This document shows positions 15,015-23,507 of a DNA stretch of 64,000 nt, piece after piece. The position numbers were made by a program, and so were the translations under genes. The notes under the pieces are model-generated. The model was not told the DNA's origin, did not search any database, and saw nothing but the letters and a program-made list of their open reading frames with translations. The stretch lies in the NCBI RefSeq assembly GCF_005116505.1, contig NZ_SWBR01000001.1, forward strand, positions 992,001-1,056,000, read 5' to 3'. This DNA is from Pedobacter polaris (GTDB lineage: Bacteria > Bacteroidota > Bacteroidia > Sphingobacteriales > Sphingobacteriaceae). Numbering within the stretch: position 1 is the first letter of the stretch; each line of letters begins with the position of its first letter.

Positions 15015-15875
15015 TTAACGTTTATTTTTTAACTCAGTAACCTTTTTATCAATGAAATTTGATAAGGTTGGGTTAGCTGCTAATTTCTTGCTATTTAAAT
15101 AAGCGTCTATTGCTTCGTTGTTTTTACCTAAATTCTCATAAGCTGTAGCTAAGAAGAAATAGGCATCTGGTGAAGCTTTAATATTGCTAATGATATCATT
15201 AAAGCGAACAATAGCTTTATCAAACTGACCAGACTTTATAGCGAACATGCCTAAATTCATGTTTGCTTTTAAATTTTTTGGGTCTTTCTTAACTACATCC
15301 ATTAGCATGGCTATACCTTGCATTGGGGCTCCCATACCGTTTACAATGGTAATCCCTAATCCGGTTTTAGCATCATTATTGGTTGAGTCAATTGCTAATG
15401 CACTAGTAAAAGATGCATTTGCTTTTTGTAGCATTACAGGTTGTACTAAACTATCCTGTGTATTGTCAAATGCCTTTAAGAAACGTGTTCCTGCCAACAC
15501 CCAATTATTTAAAGTAGGTTCTCCTTTAGCCACAACCTCTAAGTACATTGCACTTGGGGCTGCTTGCTCAAGATCATCCCATTTTTGGGCTAGTTGTTTT
15601 GCATTTTCAATTCTCTCTACTGATGAAGCAGCATTATATTTGCTTTCTAATGCAGAAATATCTTTTGCAGTTACATTACTTATTAAGTTTTTCGCTGTTG
15701 ATGATACTTCTTCAATAGTTAACTGTGTAACTGTAGGCTGCGCAGTTGTTGGCATTTTGCCACTTTCATCTTTCGGCTTTACAAGACCCTTAACATCTCT
15801 AGAAAACAAAAATCCAACAAGCAATAGTATTGCAACAATAAGAATGGCCTGTTTTGAACGGATATTGTTTAACAT
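15015..15875 (-). CDS. Membrane-anchored tetratricopeptide repeat protein
   Basis: 286 residues. One N-terminal transmembrane segment at about 10-25 (QAILIVAILLLVGFLFSR) followed by a low-complexity linker, then helical repeats. The C-terminal half shows TPR signatures such as PKNLKANMNLGMFAIKSGQF and SPDAYFFLATAYENLGKNNE with spacing near 34 residues. Such proteins usually act as scaffolds; the partner is unknown. The stop-to-start gap with the HU gene is only 6 bases, so they share a transcript that may continue through the bS22-like gene and rng. Confidence 0.88.
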   Translation of the reverse strand: MLNNIRSKQAILIVAILLLVGFLFSRDVKGLVKPKDESGKMPTTAQPTVTQLTIEEVSSTAKNLISNVTAKDISALESKYNAASSVERIENAKQLAQKWDDLEQAAPSAMYLEVVAKGEPTLNNWVLAGTRFLKAFDNTQDSLVQPVMLQKANASFTSALAIDSTNNDAKTGLGITIVNGMGAPMQGIAMLMDVVKKDPKNLKANMNLGMFAIKSGQFDKAIVRFNDIISNIKASPDAYFFLATAYENLGKNNEAIDAYLNSKKLAANPTLSNFIDKKVTELKNKR

Positions 15876-15881
15876 GATATA

Positions 15882-16184
15882 TTAAGCTTCTGCTTTAACT
15901 TTTTTAGAGTTGTTTTTTACTTTATCAACAAATACTTTTGCTGGTTTAAAGCTTGGCACGAAATGCTCTGGGATAATAATCGCAGTGTTTTTAGAAATAT
16001 TTCTAGCAGTTTTTTGTGCTCTCTTTTTTACAACGAAACTACCAAAGCCTCTAACGTAAACATTCTCGCCGCCAATCATGCTATTTTTAATTACTTTGAA
16101 AAACGCTTCAACTGTTTCTTGAACGTCTACTTTTTCAATTCCTGTCTTTGTTGATATTTCTGAAATAATATCTGCCTTAGTCAT
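15882..16184 (-). CDS. HU/IHF family DNA-binding protein
   Basis: 100 residues. MTKADIISEISTKTGIEK is the helical opening of HU/IHF proteins; GGENVYVRGFGSFVVKKR is the conserved beta-arm segment, and the C-terminus FVPSFKPAKVFVDKV matches the family's F-x-P-x-K end, followed by a short basic tail. It bends and coats DNA in the nucleoid. A minus-strand TACTTTTG box at 16246-16239 lies about 55 bases upstream and could start the HU-TPR transcript; mutY diverges on the other side. Confidence 0.95.
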   Translation of the reverse strand: MTKADIISEISTKTGIEKVDVQETVEAFFKVIKNSMIGGENVYVRGFGSFVVKKRAQKTARNISKNTAIIIPEHFVPSFKPAKVFVDKVKNNSKKVKAEA

Positions 16185-16238
16185 ATTTTTCTATTATTAA
16201 GTTATTGTGTGTTAAATATTATAACTGTTTTGGGGTTG

Positions 16239-16246
16239 CAAAAGTA
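16239..16246 (-). promoter_or_regulatory. -7 promoter box for the HU gene
   Basis: Plus-strand caaaagta reads TACTTTTG on the minus strand, a TAnnTTTG match, 55 bases upstream of the HU start. No clear -33 TTTG. Confidence 0.45.
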
Positions 16247-16342
16247 TTGCTTTTTAATGAGATAGGAAAATAAAAGATGATTTATTTACAATCAATCTTA
16301 TCATGTAAATGCAAGTTTTACGAAAATCCTATAATTTGATTG

Positions 16343-16350
16343 TATTTTTG
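16343..16350 (+). promoter_or_regulatory. -7 promoter box for mutY, close to the start codon
   Basis: tatttttg matches TAnnTTTG. Its last base is only six bases before the ATG at 16356, so transcription would begin at or just before the start codon. Confidence 0.5.
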
Positions 16351-16355
16351 ACGGA

Positions 16356-17399
16356 ATGAACTTCCAAAATGAAATAATAAAGTGGTATAAATTAAATAAA
16401 CGTGACCTCCCTTGGCGCAGTACAACGGATGCTTATGTAATTTGGTTATCAGAGATTATTCTTCAACAAACTAGGGTTGAGCAAGGGTTACCATATTTTA
16501 ATAAATTTTTACAACATTTTCCAAAGGTTGAGGATTTTGCAAATGCTTCAGAAACTCATGTCTTAAAGCTTTGGCAAGGTTTAGGATATTATTCTAGAGG
16601 AAGAAATATGCTTTTTACAGCAAAGCAAGTTATGGAATTACATGGAGGTATATTTCCTGTTAAATATGATGAACTTATTAAACTTAAGGGAATTGGAGAA
16701 TATACAGCGGCAGCAATATCCTCGTTTGCAAATAATCAATCTAAAGCAGTAGTTGATGGAAATGTATTTAGGGTTTTATCAAGATATTTCGGTGTTGAAG
16801 AACCCATTAACTCCACTTTAGGAAAGAAGGAATTTACTGAACTTGCTCAAAGTTTAATTGAAGATCAACAACCTTCACTATATAATCAAGCAATTATGGA
16901 GTTTGGCGCTTTGCAGTGTAAACCAAAATCGCCGTTATGTAGTATTTGCCCATTAAGACTTAATTGTTTTGCATTTAAGCATAACAAAGTTGATATTTTG
17001 CCACTAAAGCTAAAAAAGGTGAAGATTAGAGAAAGATGGTTCAACTATTTCATAGGAGTTAAAGATGATCATGTTTTAACAAAGCAAAGAAAGCCGGGAG
17101 ATATATGGGAACAGATGTATGATTTTCCTTTAATTGAAACTTTGGATAATGAAGAATACTTAAAACCCGACTTCTGGAATCAAATAAAATATTTATTTGG
17201 TAATGAAGTAAATATCAAATTGTTAAGCCAGAAAAAGCATTTATTGACACACCAAATTATATATGTGCAATTTTTTGGTTTAGATAATTATATTGTTAAC
17301 TTTAATCTACATGCAGAAATTAAATCTGTTTTAATTGAGGATTTCAAAGCATTGCCACATCCAAAAGTTATTAGCAATTTTATTGAAACATATTTATAA
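16356..17399 (+). CDS. mutY: A/G-specific adenine DNA glycosylase MutY
   Basis: 347 residues. Catalytic Glu33 in LSEIILQQT, helix-hairpin-helix LKGIGEYTAAAI at about 110-121, catalytic Asp134 in VVDGNVFRV, and the [4Fe-4S] cysteines 188, 195, 198 and 204 (spacing 6-2-5). The C-terminal Nudix-like domain (about 225-347) recognises 8-oxoguanine. It removes adenine mispaired with 8-oxoguanine. It leads a two-gene unit with ssb, 18 bases downstream, and diverges from the HU gene. There is no room for a normal ribosome-binding site if the box at 16343 is the promoter. Confidence 0.97.
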   Translation: MNFQNEIIKWYKLNKRDLPWRSTTDAYVIWLSEIILQQTRVEQGLPYFNKFLQHFPKVEDFANASETHVLKLWQGLGYYSRGRNMLFTAKQVMELHGGIFPVKYDELIKLKGIGEYTAAAISSFANNQSKAVVDGNVFRVLSRYFGVEEPINSTLGKKEFTELAQSLIEDQQPSLYNQAIMEFGALQCKPKSPLCSICPLRLNCFAFKHNKVDILPLKLKKVKIRERWFNYFIGVKDDHVLTKQRKPGDIWEQMYDFPLIETLDNEEYLKPDFWNQIKYLFGNEVNIKLLSQKKHLLTHQIIYVQFFGLDNYIVNFNLHAEIKSVLIEDFKALPHPKVISNFIETYL

Positions 17400-17417
17400 A
17401 ACTAACCAAATAAAACT

Positions 17418-17840
17418 ATGTCTGGTATTAACAAAGTTATTTTAGTTGGACACCTGGGTAAAGATCCAGAAGTTCGGCATTTAGAAGGAGGCGTTACTGT
17501 TGCGAGTTTCCCATTAGCAACTTCAGAAACCTATAATAAAGATGGTAAACGAGTAGAGCAAACTGAGTGGCACAATATTGTGCTATGGAGAGGCCTTGCA
17601 GAAGTAGCGTCGAAATATTTACAAAAAGGGAAATTAGTTTATATTGAAGGGAAACTTAGAACCCGTTCTTTTGAAGATAAAGAAAAGGTGAAAAAATATG
17701 TTACCGAAGTTGTAGCAGAAAACTTTACAATGCTAGGTAGAAAAAGCGATTTTGAGAATACGCCTGTAAGTAGCGGAACTCCTAAAAGTGAAGAAGACTT
17801 TGTAAGCCCGGTTGATGAGACCGGAGATTTACCATTTTAA
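17418..17840 (+). CDS. ssb: Single-stranded DNA-binding protein
   Basis: 140 residues. OB fold from MSGINKVILVGHLGKDPEVRHLEGG to about residue 108 with the conserved TEWHNIVLW and KLVYIEGKLRTRSF; then a short flexible linker and an acidic tip ending ETGDLPF, equivalent to the DDDIPF tail that recruits repair proteins. It coats single-stranded DNA in replication and repair. It follows mutY by 18 bases and ends at a terminator shared with glmS. Confidence 0.96.
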   Translation: MSGINKVILVGHLGKDPEVRHLEGGVTVASFPLATSETYNKDGKRVEQTEWHNIVLWRGLAEVASKYLQKGKLVYIEGKLRTRSFEDKEKVKKYVTEVVAENFTMLGRKSDFENTPVSSGTPKSEEDFVSPVDETGDLPF

Positions 17841-17856
17841 AACTAACTTATAAAAT

Positions 17857-17883
17857 AAAAAGGCTCCAATTTGGAGCCTTTTT
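17857..17883. terminator. Bidirectional intrinsic terminator between ssb and glmS
   Basis: aaaaaggctcc and ggagccttttt pair around the loop aattt; A on one flank and T on the other lets it stop both converging transcripts. Confidence 0.93.
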
Positions 17884-17886
17884 ATT

Positions 17887-19725
17887 TTATTCTACTGTTA
17901 CAGATTTAGCTAGGTTTCGAGGTTGATCAACATTGCAACCTCTCATTACAGCAATATGATAAGATAAAAGTTGTAAAGGTATTGTGGCTAGTAAAGGTAA
18001 AAATGCTTCATCAGCATCTGGTATTTCGATGCAGTAGTCAGCCATCTTTTTAACTTCTGTATCACCTTCAGTTACAATCGCAATTACAACACCTTTTCTA
18101 GCTTTCACTTCTTGAATATTACTGATAACTTTTTCATAAGAAGAATTTTTTGTAGCAATAACTACAACAGGCATTTCCTCATCAATTAAAGCTATAGGTC
18201 CGTGTTTCATTTCGGCAGCTGGATAACCTTCTGCATGGATATAAGATATTTCTTTTAATTTTAAAGCTCCTTCTAAAGCCACAGGAAAGCCACTTCCTCT
18301 TCCAAGGAATAAACAGTTTCTTGAGTCTTTAAATTTTTCTGCAATAGACTTTATCACGTCATTAGACAGCAGAGCCTTATGGATTTTATCAGGAATACAA
18401 TCTAGTTCAGTTAGCAACTCAACTAGTTTTGAGTTTGCAATTGTTCCTTTTTGTTGTGCCATATAAAAAGCCATCAAAGTAAGAACAGTAACCTGAGCGG
18501 TAAAGGCTTTTGTTGATGCTACTCCGATTTCTGGTCCAGCATGGGTATAAACCCCTGCATGGGTTAATCTTGGAATAGAAGAGCCAACAACATTACAAAC
18601 ACCAAAAATTGTTGCTCCTTTTTCTTTAGCCATTTCTATAGCGGCCATGGTATCTGCGGTTTCACCAGATTGAGATATGGCAATAACAACATCCTTCTCT
18701 GTGATAATTGGATTTCTGTATCTAAACTCAGAAGCATATTCAACCTCAACAGGGATACGAGCATACTCTTCTATTAAGTATTCTCCAACAAGACCAGCAT
18801 GCCATGAAGTACCACAAGCAACAATTATTATACGATCAATGTTCTTTAGCTTATCAGCAAACTCTTTTATTCCCCCTAATTGTACTGTGCCATCCTCTGG
18901 GTAAATACGGCCTCTCATACAATCTCTAATTGAACGTGGTTGTTCATAGATTTCTTTTAGCATGAAATGATCATATCCGCCCTTTTCAAGCATTTCCAAC
19001 TTGAGCTCAAGTTCTTGGATATATGGCGTTTGAACAACATTATCTAGCCTTTTAATTAACAGTTCATCTCTTTTTAAGAAAGCTATTTCATTATCATTAA
19101 GGTAAATTACGTTTTTAGTGTATTCTATAATTGGTGTGGCATCTGAAGCAATAAAATACTCTCCTTGCCCAACACCTATTACCATTGGACTTCCTTTTCT
19201 AGCAGCAATAAGTTCATTTGGATTGTCTTGGTCCATAACTACTATGGCATAGGCTCCATTTACTTCTTTTAAAGCAAGTCTTACGGCTTCTAAGAGATCG
19301 GTATTCTCATTCTTATATATTTCTTCTATAAGATGTATTAAGACTTCAGTATCAGTATCACTATTAAAAGTATGGCCTCTTCTTTCAAGTTCTTCCTTTA
19401 GCGTGGCGTAGTTTTCAATGATGCCATTATGGATAATACTTAACCTGCCATTATTAGAAGTATGAGGGTGTGAGTTTCTGTCTGATGGGGCGCCATGAGT
19501 TGCCCATCGGGTATGTCCCATTCCTATAGTGCCAGAAATGTTTTTTCCTTCTGCATAGTTTTCAAGCTCCTGAACTTTACCTGCTTTTTTATAAATATTT
19601 AGATCATTATTGTCAATCAATGCAATACCTGCACTATCATAACCACGATACTCTAATCTTTTTAAACCTTTAATTACTATTGGCCAAGCTTCACGGAAGC
19701 CGATATAACCTACAATTCCACACAT
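17887..19725 (-). CDS. glmS: Glutamine-fructose-6-phosphate aminotransferase (isomerizing)
   Basis: 612 residues. Cys2 nucleophile in MCGIVGYIG, HTRWATHG near 72 and the Ntn glutaminase domain to about 220, then two SIS sugar-isomerase domains with ACGTSWHAG near 302, SQSGETADT near 350 and GRGSGFPVALEGALKLKE near 475; ends NLAKSVTVE as in all GlmS. It makes glucosamine-6-phosphate for peptidoglycan and lipopolysaccharide. No glmS ribozyme is seen upstream (60-base leader that includes a terminator). Third gene in the order starch-synthase-like, DUF4270, glmS. Confidence 0.98.
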   Translation of the reverse strand: MCGIVGYIGFREAWPIVIKGLKRLEYRGYDSAGIALIDNNDLNIYKKAGKVQELENYAEGKNISGTIGMGHTRWATHGAPSDRNSHPHTSNNGRLSIIHNGIIENYATLKEELERRGHTFNSDTDTEVLIHLIEEIYKNENTDLLEAVRLALKEVNGAYAIVVMDQDNPNELIAARKGSPMVIGVGQGEYFIASDATPIIEYTKNVIYLNDNEIAFLKRDELLIKRLDNVVQTPYIQELELKLEMLEKGGYDHFMLKEIYEQPRSIRDCMRGRIYPEDGTVQLGGIKEFADKLKNIDRIIIVACGTSWHAGLVGEYLIEEYARIPVEVEYASEFRYRNPIITEKDVVIAISQSGETADTMAAIEMAKEKGATIFGVCNVVGSSIPRLTHAGVYTHAGPEIGVASTKAFTAQVTVLTLMAFYMAQQKGTIANSKLVELLTELDCIPDKIHKALLSNDVIKSIAEKFKDSRNCLFLGRGSGFPVALEGALKLKEISYIHAEGYPAAEMKHGPIALIDEEMPVVVIATKNSSYEKVISNIQEVKARKGVVIAIVTEGDTEVKKMADYCIEIPDADEAFLPLLATIPLQLLSYHIAVMRGCNVDQPRNLAKSVTVE

Positions 19726-19732
19726 AAAATTT

Positions 19733-19777
19733 TTATAAAAATAAATCCCCCGAAAATAGATAATTATCGGGGGATTT
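19733..19777 (-). terminator. Intrinsic terminator between the DUF4270 gene and glmS
   Basis: On the minus strand aaatcccccga and tcgggggattt (19777-19743) pair in a perfect 11-bp stem, followed by a T-rich stretch. It would separate DUF4270 expression from glmS, whose start is 18 bases further. Confidence 0.85.
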
Positions 19778-19803
19778 TATAGAATAAATGATATGAAAGT
19801 TTG

Positions 19804-21231
19804 CTACTTGATTTTCGTATAATAAATATTCAATTTCATAACATTGTCTCCTGCAGCTGGAGTCTTTTTAAAGCTCCCTACTACTGATCTGGCTCCTGTT
19901 GAAATAGAAGGAAAAACACTAAACTCTGATACGGTTGAAGGTATGGGCGCTAAAAAAGTACCATAATCTGTCAATTTCCCATCTAATAAGTCTTGTATAT
20001 AGGCTGTTACTACGAAAACATATTGTTTGGTTACTGTATTAAAGTATCCACCGAAAACTGTAGCGCCAAAAGCTCGTGGGTCTCCACTACTAGTTTGTGT
20101 TCCAGTATTGTTATCAGGAAGATTTTGTCTTCTTTCCGCAATATCATTTCTATAAAGAGACAATCTTGGCGCAGCTCCGTAAGGAATTCCATCAGATCCA
20201 GAACTTAAATCTATCACTAATTCAGCCTTATTTATAGCAATTTTACCAACATTAGTGGAAAATTTGCTCAAATATGGAAATGTAATTTTGTTTCTTAAAC
20301 CAGCTAAAGGTTGCAAAAATGTTGTTGAATATTGGGTGTTAGGATTTGCCAATTGTGTTGCCACTGCTGTTCCTGTATAATCGTGCTTAATTGTTGAGGC
20401 AATAGGATTTGAAGCTGTTGTTATCGGAAAGCTAACAGAGACCGTATCTATTGCTCCTGTTGTTGCGTTATTCTGTTTTTTATAATAAAGAACTAAAGAT
20501 GAATTTGTCCCAGCAAAATCGAAAAACATTAAACCTCCATTACCTGTAGAATTTGTTTTGTTGAGCTGAACTTTAAACCCTCTTAAGTAACGGACAAAAT
20601 TCTCATTAAACTTTAGGTTTTCTGCATTAATGCTTATAATATTCTCCTCAATAAATGTTTTATTTATAGGAATTCTTAATTGAGGCGTAACTGTTCTAAG
20701 TGTATCAGCTTTTCCAACAACAATATCAGTAACTTTATATTTAGTTGTAGGATAGATTTTCCCAGTTTTGCTACCTAAAACAGTTGATGAATGGGTATAA
20801 GCTTTATTGCTTGGAAAAGATCCGTTTAAAGAAATGTTATCATCTAATTGATGAACATCAATACTATAAGTAGCAGTACTGTCACCGTAAAATTCACCGC
20901 CATAGTTTAAAACAAGAACAGCAGAATCTAAAAGAGGAATGGAACCGAAATTATAAGCGTTAACTGGTAAATTCACAACCATAGCTATGCTAGCTTCGGT
21001 AGTTCCAAACAAAGGGTCTTTGAGATAACCAAGAGGGTGTCTTAAGGCTTGGCTTGTTTCAGTTACATCATCTAGTAGAGTCCTAGAATTAATCGTTATC
21101 GAATCAACAAGATCTCCTTGAACAGCACTATTTGGATCTACTTCTAAACCTATTGTTGAAGTGTTTTCGCATGAAGCGAAAAGAAAAAGACTTATCAACA
21201 GGGTTAATAAGTCTAGTTTTATAAATTTCAT
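19804..21231 (-). CDS. DUF4270 lipoprotein
   Basis: 475 residues. Lipobox FASC at Cys21, then NTSTIGLEVDPNSAVQGDLVDSITINSRTLL-like opening that is characteristic of DUF4270 (words IGLEVDP and LGYLKDPLFG). It is beta-rich throughout with no catalytic motif seen, and is expected at the outer membrane. Function unknown; in relatives it also sits next to the starch-synthase-like gene, and the two starts here are only 24 bases apart, so they are probably co-transcribed. A role in the cell envelope is a guess from location. Confidence 0.88.
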   Translation of the reverse strand: MKFIKLDLLTLLISLFLFASCENTSTIGLEVDPNSAVQGDLVDSITINSRTLLDDVTETSQALRHPLGYLKDPLFGTTEASIAMVVNLPVNAYNFGSIPLLDSAVLVLNYGGEFYGDSTATYSIDVHQLDDNISLNGSFPSNKAYTHSSTVLGSKTGKIYPTTKYKVTDIVVGKADTLRTVTPQLRIPINKTFIEENIISINAENLKFNENFVRYLRGFKVQLNKTNSTGNGGLMFFDFAGTNSSLVLYYKKQNNATTGAIDTVSVSFPITTASNPIASTIKHDYTGTAVATQLANPNTQYSTTFLQPLAGLRNKITFPYLSKFSTNVGKIAINKAELVIDLSSGSDGIPYGAAPRLSLYRNDIAERRQNLPDNNTGTQTSSGDPRAFGATVFGGYFNTVTKQYVFVVTAYIQDLLDGKLTDYGTFLAPIPSTVSEFSVFPSISTGARSVVGSFKKTPAAGDNVMKLNIYYTKIK

Positions 21232-21255
21232 ATTTGTTATTAAATAATGCTTCTT

Positions 21256-22086
21256 TTAAGCTACTGAAACCAATTCTTCATCAGAGATTTCTTCATAAAA
21301 ATTGAAGAAGTTCTCGTAATTTTCGGTTAAATTAAAGGCTAAAGTTGGTTTATTAGAATCTTTAACAAATTTTAACACATCATTATCAAGCTTTTCATCA
21401 GCTAAAACAACTGCGTCTGAGTGTGTTATAGCTCCAATATGTAAACTATTGTTGTTTGCGTTGATAAAAGCTTTTGTGTCATCTTCAGTCATATTTTGCA
21501 TAACTGCTTTTTTATGCAAATCAGTATTTAAAGTTTCAGTAAAACAGTTCTCGTAAACGGAATAAACCACCTTTGCATTTTTAAAAGTTGGGTCGTTCTT
21601 ATACGTAGTTTTAATGTAAGCTGGAACCAAAGAAGTCATCCAGCCATGGCAATGAACAATATCTGGAGCCCAGCCAAGTTTTTTAACTGTTTCTAATGCG
21701 CCTTTGCAGAAGAAAATAGTACGCTCATCATTATCTGCATAGAATTTGTTTTCTTTATCTCTGAAAACATACTTTCTTTGAAAATAATCTTCATTATCCA
21801 AGAAATAAACCTGCATACGTGCAGCAGGAATTGAGGCTACCTTAATTATTAAAGGATTATCATTATCATCAATAATAATGTTCATACCCGATAAACGAAT
21901 AACTTCGTGTAACCTGTTCCTTCTTTCATTTATGTTCCCAAACCTTGGCATTAAGATACGGATTTCAAATCCTTTTTCTTGCATTGCTTGAGGTAATTGA
22001 CGGGTAATTTCTGAAATTTTGGTAAGTTCGAGGAAAGGCGACATCTCGTGTGTAACAATCAGTAGCTTCGTTTTTGCCATCTCCAT
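21256..22086 (-). CDS. Reduced glycogen/starch-synthase-like protein (GT5 N-terminal half only)
   Basis: 276 residues, about half of a normal GT5 synthase (about 470). The Rossmann N-terminal half is recognisable: LLIVTHEMSPFLELTK at 8-23, IRILMPRFGNINERR near 45, and APDIVHCHGWMTSLVPAYI near 140. The ADP-glucose-binding K-x-G-G-L motif, expected right after the first strand, reads LTKISEI, so the two glycines are gone. The C-terminal nucleotide-binding half is absent. It is therefore unlikely to be an ordinary glucan synthase and may be regulatory or have a different sugar substrate (inference). A second Met at codon 3 could be the true start. Promoter box at 22134-22127. Confidence 0.8.
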   Translation of the reverse strand: MEMAKTKLLIVTHEMSPFLELTKISEITRQLPQAMQEKGFEIRILMPRFGNINERRNRLHEVIRLSGMNIIIDDNDNPLIIKVASIPAARMQVYFLDNEDYFQRKYVFRDKENKFYADNDERTIFFCKGALETVKKLGWAPDIVHCHGWMTSLVPAYIKTTYKNDPTFKNAKVVYSVYENCFTETLNTDLHKKAVMQNMTEDDTKAFINANNNSLHIGAITHSDAVVLADEKLDNDVLKFVKDSNKPTLAFNLTENYENFFNFYEEISDEELVSVA

Positions 22087-22126
22087 ATTGTATATTAATT
22101 ATGTTAATTTCAAGATTATCAAGGTG

Positions 22127-22157
22127 CAAAGGTACGTATAATATTAATATTTATCAA
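22127..22157 (-). promoter_or_regulatory. Promoter for the starch-synthase-like gene
   Basis: On the minus strand TACCTTTG (22134-22127) matches the -7 consensus and ttg (22157-22155) lies 20 bases upstream as a -33 element. The start codon at 22086 is about 40 bases downstream. Confidence 0.65.
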
Positions 22158-22229
22158 TATCTTATGCAATAGGCTTTGTAATTTTTAGATAAATGCTCAA
22201 CTTAGCCCCCTTAAAAACCAGTCGTTAAT

Positions 22230-23078
22230 TTGGAAATTATACATACAATATCAGCATTAAAAACGGTACTTCAACCTTTTAAAAAGGCAAAATCTAAAGT
22301 AGCTTTAGTTCCTACAATGGGGGCTTTGCACAAGGGGCACTTATCTCTTATAGAGATTGCACAACAGCATGCTGATATAGTAGTGTGTAGTATTTTCGTA
22401 AACCCAACACAATTTACAGACCCTAAAGACCTAGAGAAATATCCTAGGCCACTGGAGCACGATATTAAGATGCTAACGGAAGCTGGATGTGATTTTGTAT
22501 TTATGCCCACTGTTAAAGAAATGTATCCAACTTTTCCTAAATTAGAAAATTGGCACATAGATTTAGGTAACGCTGAGTTTTTGCTGGAAGGAGAATTTAG
22601 AAAAGGACATTACCAAGGAGTTACACAGATTGTGAAGAAACTATTTGACGCTGTTAATCCAGACATTGCATTTTTTGGACAGAAGGATTTTCAGCAGGTA
22701 CTGATGATTAAAAACATGGTGAAACATTTTAATATGCCTTTAGAAATTGTCTCTTGCCCCATTATCAGAGAAAGTGATGGATTAGCAATGAGTTCAAGAA
22801 ATATCCATCTCTCAAATGTTGATCGAGAGAATGCTTTAATATTAAGCAAAGCATTACAGTTTGTAAGGGATAACTTTGAAAAACTAAGCGTAATAGAACT
22901 ATTAGCTTCTGCAAAAGAAATGATTAATGGAACACAAGGCGTAGATCTGGATTATTTTACAATTGCAAATGGGGAAACTTTATTGCCTATTAAGGATAAA
23001 GAAGCAAAGAATCTCATTGCATTGGTTGCAGCTAAAGTTGGCCAAACCAGACTAATAGATAATATGCTTCTTAATTAA
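22230..23078 (+). CDS. panC: Pantothenate synthetase PanC
   Basis: 282 residues from a TTG start at 22230; the next ATG (PTMGAL) is inside the active site, so TTG is required. The H-x-G-H motif of class I synthetases is H34-K-G-H37, followed by VNPTQF near 58, EGEFRKGHYQGV near 123 and FGQKDFQQ near 149. It condenses pantoate and beta-alanine using ATP. The beta-alanine comes from PanD, encoded 70 bases downstream. It diverges from the starch-synthase-like gene. Confidence 0.96.
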   Translation: MEIIHTISALKTVLQPFKKAKSKVALVPTMGALHKGHLSLIEIAQQHADIVVCSIFVNPTQFTDPKDLEKYPRPLEHDIKMLTEAGCDFVFMPTVKEMYPTFPKLENWHIDLGNAEFLLEGEFRKGHYQGVTQIVKKLFDAVNPDIAFFGQKDFQQVLMIKNMVKHFNMPLEIVSCPIIRESDGLAMSSRNIHLSNVDRENALILSKALQFVRDNFEKLSVIELLASAKEMINGTQGVDLDYFTIANGETLLPIKDKEAKNLIALVAAKVGQTRLIDNMLLN

Positions 23079-23136
23079 ACTTGAGTTTTTGACTTTGAGC
23101 TGAGAACTATTAGCTCCAAACTTTAAACTTTATTCC

Positions 23137-23144
23137 TAACTTTG
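23137..23144 (+). promoter_or_regulatory. -7 promoter box for panD, four bases before the start codon
   Basis: taactttg matches TAnnTTTG and ends at 23144; the panD ATG is at 23149, so the predicted first base of the mRNA is about the A of ATG. gagct and agctc (about 23095-23115) could form a small hairpin just upstream. Confidence 0.5.
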
Positions 23145-23148
23145 CGGA

Positions 23149-23499
23149 ATGATTATCGAGATTCTAAAATCGAAAATACACCGTGTTAAAGTAACGCAGG
23201 CAGAATTAAATTACGTAGGTAGTATTACAATAGATGAAGATTTATTAGATGCAGCCAATATTATTGCAAATGAGAAAGTTCAAATTGTAAATAATAATAA
23301 CGGAGAACGTTTCGAAACTTATGCCATTAGAGGTGAAAGAGGTACCGGTACAATTTGCTTAAATGGCGCAACAGCCAGAAAAGTGCAAGTTGGTGATATC
23401 TTGATTATCATGTCTTATGGCTCACTTCCTATGGAAGAGGCCAAAAAATATCAGCCTATTCTTGTTTTTCCAGATGATAATAATAAGTTATTGAAATAA
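23149..23499 (+). CDS. panD: Aspartate 1-decarboxylase PanD
   Basis: 116 residues. The self-cleavage site Gly24-Ser25 lies in YVGSITID, which yields the pyruvoyl cofactor; Lys9 (ILKSKIHR), Tyr58-equivalent [12 protein letters not shown] and [17 protein letters not shown] complete the family pattern. It makes beta-alanine from aspartate for pantothenate and CoA. It works with PanC encoded upstream; the TAnnTTTG box at 23137 may give it a separate, nearly leaderless transcript. Confidence 0.96.
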   Translation: MIIEILKSKIHRVKVTQAELNYVGSITIDEDLLDAANIIANEKVQIVNNNNGERFETYAIRGERGTGTICLNGATARKVQVGDILIIMSYGSLPMEEAKKYQPILVFPDDNNKLLK

Positions 23500-23507
23500 T
23501 AGCTTTA

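Noticed and set aside
15247..15885. 212-codon frame on the plus strand opposite the TPR gene
   Set aside because: It is antisense to a well-supported TPR protein, has low-complexity Ser/Cys-rich translation and no recognisable motif.
17887..19803. glmS ribozyme in front of glmS
   Set aside because: The glmS leader is under 80 bases, is mostly a terminator hairpin, and shows no ribozyme core; these ribozymes are mainly in Gram-positive bacteria.
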